10,770 nucleotides of DNA from positions 1 through 10,770 of the forward strand of contig DMWU01000066.1 in the NCBI GenBank assembly GCA_003483125.1. Reading direction: 5' to 3'. Both the position numbers and the translations under genes were made by a program. Below, one piece after another: positions 6,724 to 10,770 of this stretch. The notes under the pieces were generated by a model. That model searched no databases and was not told where the DNA came from. It saw only the letters and a list, made by a program, of their open reading frames with translations. Position 1 is the first letter of the stretch. Each line of letters opens with the position of its first letter. This stretch comes from Erythrobacter sp. (GTDB lineage Bacteria > Pseudomonadota > Alphaproteobacteria > Sphingomonadales > Sphingomonadaceae).

Positions 6724-8154
6724 CTAGAACAGGCCAGGTATCCGGTGCTGCACGGCGTTGGGCCGGCTTGGCTGAAGTATCTCCCTACCTTCGACTCTTT
6801 GCGCGGTGCGCAACGTGCCGGATATTGCAGAGCAACTCCGTCCTGCGAGGAAATCCAGCGCTACGGAAATTGACGCTTCGCTTGGATCACCGAACTGGGT
6901 GAAGATATCATCGTTGGCTCGACAGGTGTTGGGGAACACGTCAGCAAGGCCTTCGAAATATTCGCCTTGGCCATCAGCATTGTTGGTTTTGAATGTGACG
7001 AGCCGTAGCCGGTCGTCACACGCGTCGAGATCGAACGCATATTGCCCCACTGGCTTGCCGAAGGTGTTTGTACCAATCAGCGCTGTGTTTGCGCCCAAAT
7101 AGGGGATCATGGAATTTGCGACCAACTCGCTCGCCGATGCTGTGCCGCCGCGGCCAATGAACGCGATCTTGGTCGGCATGATTGCGTTAGCCTCGCTTTC
7201 GAAGAGCTCAGGGTCAGGGGCCTCATCAGCTTTGGAATCGCGCAGAACGGTTTCGCTGAAAACTTGTCCAATCCGCCCAGCACCCATCAGGTCGCCCATC
7301 AGATCGGCGACACTCACCAAGCCGCCGCCATTATAGCGAAGATCGATGATGATTTCGGTCACACCATCGGTCTGAAACTGTCCGAAGGCGTCGCGTAATT
7401 GATCGGAAGCTGTTCTGACGATGAAGGTCCGGAGGTGAAGGTATCCGACCTTTTTGCCGCCATCATTGAAGATCTTGACACCGAATCGATCCGATATGGG
7501 GTCGACCGCAAATTCAGCTTTGGTGATGCTTGCTTCGCTAGTCAGGTCGGCAGCGGTACGAAATTGGATTACGCGCGTTACGCCAGGATCTGACGGCCCA
7601 AGGGCGTCGATTACGGCCCTAGGTCCGCCGCTTGCCATCAGGGTAGAGACGGTAACAAGATCGGTGCTGGTGGTACCAATGGCCAGAAGCTCTGTGCCGC
7701 GATCAAGCCCTGCACCAAGCCCTGGGGCATTCTCATATGCATCGATGACAAAGACCCGATTGTTGACTGTGTCGTAGCCAAGGAGCACGCCAAATCCGGC
7801 GTTTGCGCCAGAATTGATTAGAGCATTTTCTTCTTCAATCGAGGTAATATAGGAAAATCCTCTATCCTTTGACTCAGCGCGAGCGGGAGCGACAAGCGCA
7901 TCGATATAAGACTGTAGATCAGAAAAATCTGCTGGATTTACATCATTGTCGAGCAAGTCTGGAAATAGATACCATTCGTCGGCCACATCCTTGACGAATT
8001 GTTGGCGTTCGGAAAGTGAACATGCGCCTGTCCCACCGCCGACACCTCCACCGCCGCCGGCGATCGGTCCGCCGCCAGATGATGATCCGCCACCGCCGCA
8101 AGCCGCAATGGCAAAGGCGAGTACTATTGAAGCACTGGTTCGTACAATGGTCAT
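6724..8154 (-). CDS. S41-family (C-terminal processing type) serine peptidase lipoprotein
   Basis: This is a 476-residue protein. The N-terminus (MTIVRTSASIVLAFAIAAC) is a lipoprotein signal with Cys19, followed by a Gly/Ser-rich tether (about residues 20-43). Residues about 118-160 look like a PDZ domain (AGFGVLLGY; VFVIDAYENAPGLGAGLDRG). The S41 core follows: DLRYNGGG (271-278), then TASASE with Ser342, and NTFGK with Lys367. The Ser-Lys spacing of 25 residues equals that of the CtpA/Prc catalytic dyad, so the enzyme is probably active. A 35-residue tail ends HRIPGLF. It likely sits at the outer membrane facing the periplasm, where it could cut or bind C-termini; no substrate can be named. 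It is transcribed leftward and diverges from the PEBP gene. Confidence 0.9.
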   Translation of the reverse strand: MTIVRTSASIVLAFAIAACGGGGSSSGGGPIAGGGGGVGGGTGACSLSERQQFVKDVADEWYLFPDLLDNDVNPADFSDLQSYIDALVAPARAESKDRGFSYITSIEEENALINSGANAGFGVLLGYDTVNNRVFVIDAYENAPGLGAGLDRGTELLAIGTTSTDLVTVSTLMASGGPRAVIDALGPSDPGVTRVIQFRTAADLTSEASITKAEFAVDPISDRFGVKIFNDGGKKVGYLHLRTFIVRTASDQLRDAFGQFQTDGVTEIIIDLRYNGGGLVSVADLMGDLMGAGRIGQVFSETVLRDSKADEAPDPELFESEANAIMPTKIAFIGRGGTASASELVANSMIPYLGANTALIGTNTFGKPVGQYAFDLDACDDRLRLVTFKTNNADGQGEYFEGLADVFPNTCRANDDIFTQFGDPSEASISVALDFLAGRSCSAISGTLRTAQRVEGREILQPSRPNAVQHRIPGLF

Positions 8155-8376
8155 TTGAAAGAAGCCCCTAGATTGTAAGTCATGCTAATCTTCTCTCTTT
8201 CATATGATCGGCCAAACCCCAAACTAGCAAATATCATGAGAATGTCGCGGATCTTGCGTTGAGACCTACGAAATCGAGCAATCTTCGCCCTTAAAAAACC
8301 GGGGCATAGTTTCTTTTGTGATCTCGTCTTGCCCCTACGAAGGGCCTAGCGTTTTGCCCACAGAAGGAGTTATTGC
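8155..8376. other. Divergent intergenic region with nested inverted repeats
   Basis: These 222 bases lie between the S41 gene (leftward) and the PEBP gene (rightward) and hold no coding sequence I can support. Two nested inverted repeats lie near the PEBP side: GCCCTT (8287-8292) with AAGGGC (8340-8345), and inside it GGGGCA (8301-8306) with TGCCCC (8330-8335), leaving a 23-base loop. They end 18 bases before the PEBP SD (AAGGAG, 8364-8369). They could be a leader RNA structure or an operator. No clear -35/-10 pair was recognised. Confidence 0.5.
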
Positions 8377-8967
8377 GTGAATACCTTGCCTGAATGGCTG
8401 AATTCCTCACTTTCGCCTGCCGCCCGCCATGCCGGGTTGGCAATCGGTAAGTTGGGCGAAGAACGTACATTCGGGCGCGGTGGGCTGGCATTGACCAGCC
8501 CCGCCTTCGGTGCCGGAGAGGAATTGGACCCGTGTTTTACTGCTGACGAAGAGGATGCAGTTGCACCGCCGCTGGAATGGTCGGCCCCTCCACCGGGAAC
8601 GCAGGAATTGGTGGTAGTTGTGGAAGATGCGTCAAGTGCTGGCGCAGAGCCATTTTGCCACTGGCTCGTCTGGGGGCTTGCTGGTCAGCGCGGCAAGCTG
8701 TTTGAAGGGGAGGTGCCACCGCGCACGGGCAAGAATTCGCATGGTAATTCAGAATGGGCCCAGCCGGATCTTCCCTCGGGGGAAACCCATCACTTCGTAT
8801 TCCAGCTGTTTGCACTCGATCTTCCACTTACCCTCATGCCGGGGGCGAGCAGGGCTGAGTTGCTGGCAGCACTGGATGGTCATGTCATCGCCAGCTCTAT
8901 GCTGCTTGCCCAATATACCAAGTCTGATGAGGACGAGGTCGATTGGGGTGAAGACGAGATCGATTAA
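8377..8967 (+). CDS. YbhB/YbcL-family (PEBP-like, Raf kinase inhibitor-like) protein
   Basis: The GTG at 8377, with AAGGAG (8364-8369) 7 bases before it, gives 196 residues. The phosphatidylethanolamine-binding fold is clear from LTSPAF (39-44), APPLEWSAPPPGTQELVVVVED (63-84), EPFCHWLVWGL (91-101), GKNSHGNSEWAQP (118-130), HHFVFQLFALD (138-148) and DGHVIASSMLL (167-177). The family's DPDxP ligand-site motif is altered here to DASSA (84-88), while His95 remains. An N-terminal helix of about 35 residues precedes the fold and an acidic tail (SDEDEVDWGEDEID, 183-196) ends it. Bacterial members are cytosolic or periplasmic and mostly of unknown ligand; no signal peptide is visible. It probably forms an operon with the SWIB gene 31 bases downstream. 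Confidence 0.9.
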   Translation: MNTLPEWLNSSLSPAARHAGLAIGKLGEERTFGRGGLALTSPAFGAGEELDPCFTADEEDAVAPPLEWSAPPPGTQELVVVVEDASSAGAEPFCHWLVWGLAGQRGKLFEGEVPPRTGKNSHGNSEWAQPDLPSGETHHFVFQLFALDLPLTLMPGASRAELLAALDGHVIASSMLLAQYTKSDEDEVDWGEDEID

Positions 8968-8998
8968 AACACGGCCAAGCTAAGGAAAGGATAACGTC

Positions 8999-9244
8999 AT
9001 GGCTGGCAATGCACTTCAAACACCGGTGAATCTCTCATCGGCGCTGGAGAACGTGATTGGTAGGGGTCCGATGACCCGTGCCCAGGTCACTTCAAAGGTG
9101 TGGGAATATATCAAAGCCAATGGCCTTCAGGACTCAACGGACAAGCGTCAAATCAATCCAGATGCGAAGCTTGGCGCGGTGATCGGTAATGCACAGATCT
9201 CCATGTTCCAGATGACGGCTGCGGTTTCTAAACACCTCAGCTAA
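8999..9244 (+). CDS. Single SWIB/MDM2-domain protein
   Basis: The 81-residue protein is a stand-alone SWIB domain. Recognisable stretches are MTRAQVTSKVWEYIKANGLQ (25-44), DKRQINPDAKLGAVIG (48-63) and ISMFQMTAAVSKHL (67-80), which match the pattern of VWxYIKxxxLQDxxxKRxIxxDxxL followed by a helix. In eukaryotes the domain mediates protein-protein contacts in chromatin complexes and MDM2; bacterial single-domain copies have been linked to chromatin-like or topoisomerase contexts in chlamydiae, but their role in alphaproteobacteria is not established. The ATG at 8999 has an AAGGAAAGGA SD (8983-8992). It follows the PEBP gene by 31 bases and is followed by a strong hairpin. Confidence 0.92.
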   Translation: MAGNALQTPVNLSSALENVIGRGPMTRAQVTSKVWEYIKANGLQDSTDKRQINPDAKLGAVIGNAQISMFQMTAAVSKHLS

Positions 9245-9254
9245 CTACGGTTCT

Positions 9255-9287
9255 GGGTGGTGCGCCTGATGATAGGGCGCATCACCC
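9255..9287. terminator. Long hairpin between convergent swib and DUF427 genes
   Basis: GGGTGGTGCGCC (9255-9266) pairs with GGCGCATCACCC (9276-9287) over 12 bp with one G-U pair and a 9-base loop. It starts 10 bases after the SWIB stop. There is no U-run on either strand, so it is a probable but non-standard terminator, perhaps serving as a stable 3' end. Confidence 0.6.
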
Positions 9288-9337
9288 GCTATCCGCAATG
9301 GCGACAACAACCATAGGCCGGACGTTACTTCCGGAAG

Positions 9338-9628
9338 TTAGCTTTCTTTGACTTCAACGCCTCGCCAGAATGCAATACGATCCTTGATTTGCAAGGCTGC
9401 TTCCTTGGGATCGGGATAGTACCATGCAGCGTCCTGATTGATCTCTCCACCAATCCGTATCGAATAATAGCTGGCATCGCCTTTCCATGGGCAGTGCGTG
9501 GATATTTCGCTTTCGACCAGAACATTCCGGTCGACATCCTTGGGATCGAAATAGTGGTTGCCTTCTACCACGATGGTATCCGTGGCAGTTGCGATCTTGT
9601 GGCCGCGCCAGATTGCTGAAACCGCCAT
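9338..9628 (-). CDS. DUF427 domain protein
   Basis: The 96-residue protein matches the DUF427 family. Diagnostic stretches are VVEGNHYFDPKDV (20-32), STHCPWKGDASYYSI (43-57), AAWYYPDP (67-74) and FWRGVEV (87-93). The CPWKG motif and the C-terminal GVEV are typical. No activity is established for the family. The ATG at 9628 comes 2 bases after the dapD stop, and a GG in the dapD stop region is all that precedes it closely, so translation is probably coupled to dapD. It shares no obvious pathway with dapD. Confidence 0.93.
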   Translation of the reverse strand: MAVSAIWRGHKIATATDTIVVEGNHYFDPKDVDRNVLVESEISTHCPWKGDASYYSIRIGGEINQDAAWYYPDPKEAALQIKDRIAFWRGVEVKES

Positions 9629-9630
9629 CC

Positions 9631-10455
9631 TTAATCGCGCAACAGGTCGTTGATCTCGGTCTTTGAGCGGGTCTGCTCATCTACCGTTTTCACTATCACA
9701 GCGCAGGCTAGGGAAGGCCGGCCATTCTTGCCAGGCAGCGATCCGGGTACCACAACGGAATAGGGTGGAATGTGGCCGCGAATGACCTCTCCCGTATCGC
9801 GATAGACGATCTTGGTCGATTGCGTGATGAAAACGCCCATCGCGACAACGCAACCTTCGCCCACCACAACGCCTTCCACGATTTCAGATCGAGCGCCAAT
9901 GAAGCAATTATCGCCAATGATCGTAGGGTTAGCCTGCATGGGCTCAAGCACACCACCGATGCCGGTTCCCGCCGAAATATGACAATTCTTGCCGATCTGA
10001 GCGCATGACCCGACCGAAGCCCAGGTATCAACCATCGTGCCATCGCCGACATAAGCGCCTATATTCACGAAGCTGGGCATCAGAACGACGTCCTTGCCAA
10101 TGTGGCAGCCACGACGCGCAATCGCACCCGGCACAACACGAAAGCCGGCCTCCATAAACCGCGCTTCGTCCCATCCGGCAAACTTGGACGGCACTTTGTC
10201 AAACGCCGCATGCCCTGCTGAACCGCCATCGATCAGTTCATTGGCATTGAGGCGAAAAGAGAGGAGTACGGCCTTTTTCAGCCATTGATTAACTCGCCAG
10301 CCACCAGAACCGTCAGGTTGAGCCACGCGTGCGGTGCCGCGATCCAACATATCGACGGCAGCATCGACCATTTCGCGCACATCTACGCTTTCAGGTGTGA
10401 TGTCCGCGCGACGTTCCCAGGCGGCTTCTATTGCGTTGGCAAGCTCGACCGACAT
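9631..10455 (-). CDS. dapD: 2,3,4,5-tetrahydropyridine-2,6-dicarboxylate N-succinyltransferase DapD
   Basis: DapD transfers succinyl from succinyl-CoA to tetrahydrodipicolinate in the succinylase route to meso-diaminopimelate and lysine. The protein has 274 residues, the standard length. It begins [16 protein letters not shown] and has the N-terminal helical domain with [15 protein letters not shown], then the left-handed beta-helix built of hexapeptide repeats ([79 protein letters not shown]). The C-terminal part ([17 protein letters not shown]) is also typical. The ATG at 10455 is chosen because GGAG (10464-10461 on the minus strand) lies 5 bases before it; a TTG at 10470 would add five residues without an SD. 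The enzyme is a cytosolic trimer. Confidence 0.97.
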   Translation of the reverse strand: MSVELANAIEAAWERRADITPESVDVREMVDAAVDMLDRGTARVAQPDGSGGWRVNQWLKKAVLLSFRLNANELIDGGSAGHAAFDKVPSKFAGWDEARFMEAGFRVVPGAIARRGCHIGKDVVLMPSFVNIGAYVGDGTMVDTWASVGSCAQIGKNCHISAGTGIGGVLEPMQANPTIIGDNCFIGARSEIVEGVVVGEGCVVAMGVFITQSTKIVYRDTGEVIRGHIPPYSVVVPGSLPGKNGRPSLACAVIVKTVDEQTRSKTEINDLLRD

Positions 10456-10641
10456 GGCCACTCCATTCAAATTGATAGTGGGTGCCTGCTAGCCGTGGTT
10501 TAGATAGACGGCAAGGCTGAGGCCCAGATAAGCACGTTATAAGATGGTAGACTTTCTTCCAATTGGTCTTGAAAGTAAGATTTAAATATGAAGATATACT
10601 GATTGCTACGATGATATTAAACGGCAATATCCAATTTCAAG
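10456..10641. other. AT-rich intergenic region between dapD and the right-edge lipoprotein gene
   Basis: These 186 bases are clearly richer in A/T than the genes around them, particularly 10540-10640. They should hold divergent promoters. On the minus strand, TTGGAA followed 15 bases later by TATAAC (about 10564-10538) resembles a sigma-70 promoter for dapD, with short spacing. On the plus strand TATACT (10595-10600) could be a -10 box for the lipoprotein gene, with no good -35 box. No gene was found. Confidence 0.45.
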
Positions 10642-10770
10642 ATGATTAAGAAGTCTCCCTGTCCAGTTACAATAAAGCTTATCGCGACCGCAACAGCATG
10701 TGCATTTCTTAGTGCGTGTGGCGGAAGCGGGGGCGGTGTTTCGCCAGTTATAACGCTACCGCCCCCTCCC
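10642..10770 (+). CDS. Lipoprotein, N-terminal part only (runs off right edge)
   Basis: An ATG at 10642, with an in-frame TAA at 10618-10620 upstream, opens 43 codons to the window end. The N-terminus has two Lys (MIKKSPCPVTIK), a hydrophobic stretch (LIATATACAF) and the lipobox LSAC with Cys26, followed by a Gly/Ser-rich run (GGSGGGV) and a Pro-rich run (LPPPP). This is the start of an exported lipoprotein with a flexible tether. Such starts precede S41 or subtilisin-type peptidases and autotransporters in sphingomonads, but nothing of the main domain is visible, so the function is unknown. The SD is weak. Confidence 0.7.
   Translation, partial: MIKKSPCPVTIKLIATATACAFLSACGGSGGGVSPVITLPPPP

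Noticed and set aside
7042..7777. Several plus-strand open frames inside the S41 peptidase gene
   Set aside because: The minus-strand frame has a full S41 domain with the catalytic dyad; the plus-strand products show no family features.
10391..10627. Minus-strand open frame over the dapD start and AT-rich intergenic region
   Set aside because: It overlaps the dapD N-terminus in another frame, has no SD, and its product looks like translated AT-rich spacer.

Overview
The window looks like chromosomal DNA of an alphaproteobacterium, most likely a sphingomonad or Erythrobacter-type organism. This is inferred from the moderately high GC, the strong Shine-Dalgarno (SD) sites, the Gly-rich lipoproteins, and the kinds of small protein present: a short HPF, a single-domain SWIB protein, a long-form YbhB-like protein and a COG3650-type lipoprotein. 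No phage, transposon, CRISPR or tRNA/rRNA gene was found. Most of the window is ordinary core-genome material.

Left part (1-4025). A nitronate monooxygenase-type flavin oxidoreductase runs leftward off the edge (1-655, minus). It is divergent from a thiamine-controlled operon on the plus strand. That operon starts with a clear TPP riboswitch (about 868-956), followed by a hairpin (985-999) whose 3' arm is the SD of the first gene. The genes are an unrecognised four-helix membrane protein (1008-1424), thiC (1437-3338), a DUF4442-like hotdog protein (3344-3793) and a truncated EthD-like reading frame (3806-3985). The truncated frame runs into an imperfect direct repeat. The operon's most interesting point is that the riboswitch acts first on a membrane protein of unknown function placed directly before thiC.

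Middle part (4026-6700). A short ribosome hibernation factor (HPF/RaiA family), a CspA-family cold-shock protein with a leader hairpin and a good terminator, and a small Ala/Glu/Arg-rich helical protein with a TTG start follow one another on the plus strand. The upstream regions of hpf and csp share the octamer TCGAAATT (three copies). Then comes a compact cluster of a COG3650-type lipoprotein, a four-helix membrane protein starting directly after its stop codon, and a GFA-family zinc protein.

Right part (6700-10770). An S41 peptidase lipoprotein on the minus strand converges on the GFA gene and is divergent from a YbhB/YbcL-type PEBP gene whose leader has nested inverted repeats. A SWIB-domain gene follows and ends in a long hairpin. 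Converging on it is the minus-strand pair dapD (lysine/peptidoglycan precursor synthesis) and a DUF427 gene starting 2 bases after the dapD stop. An AT-rich intergenic stretch separates dapD from the N-terminus of another lipoprotein that runs off the right edge.
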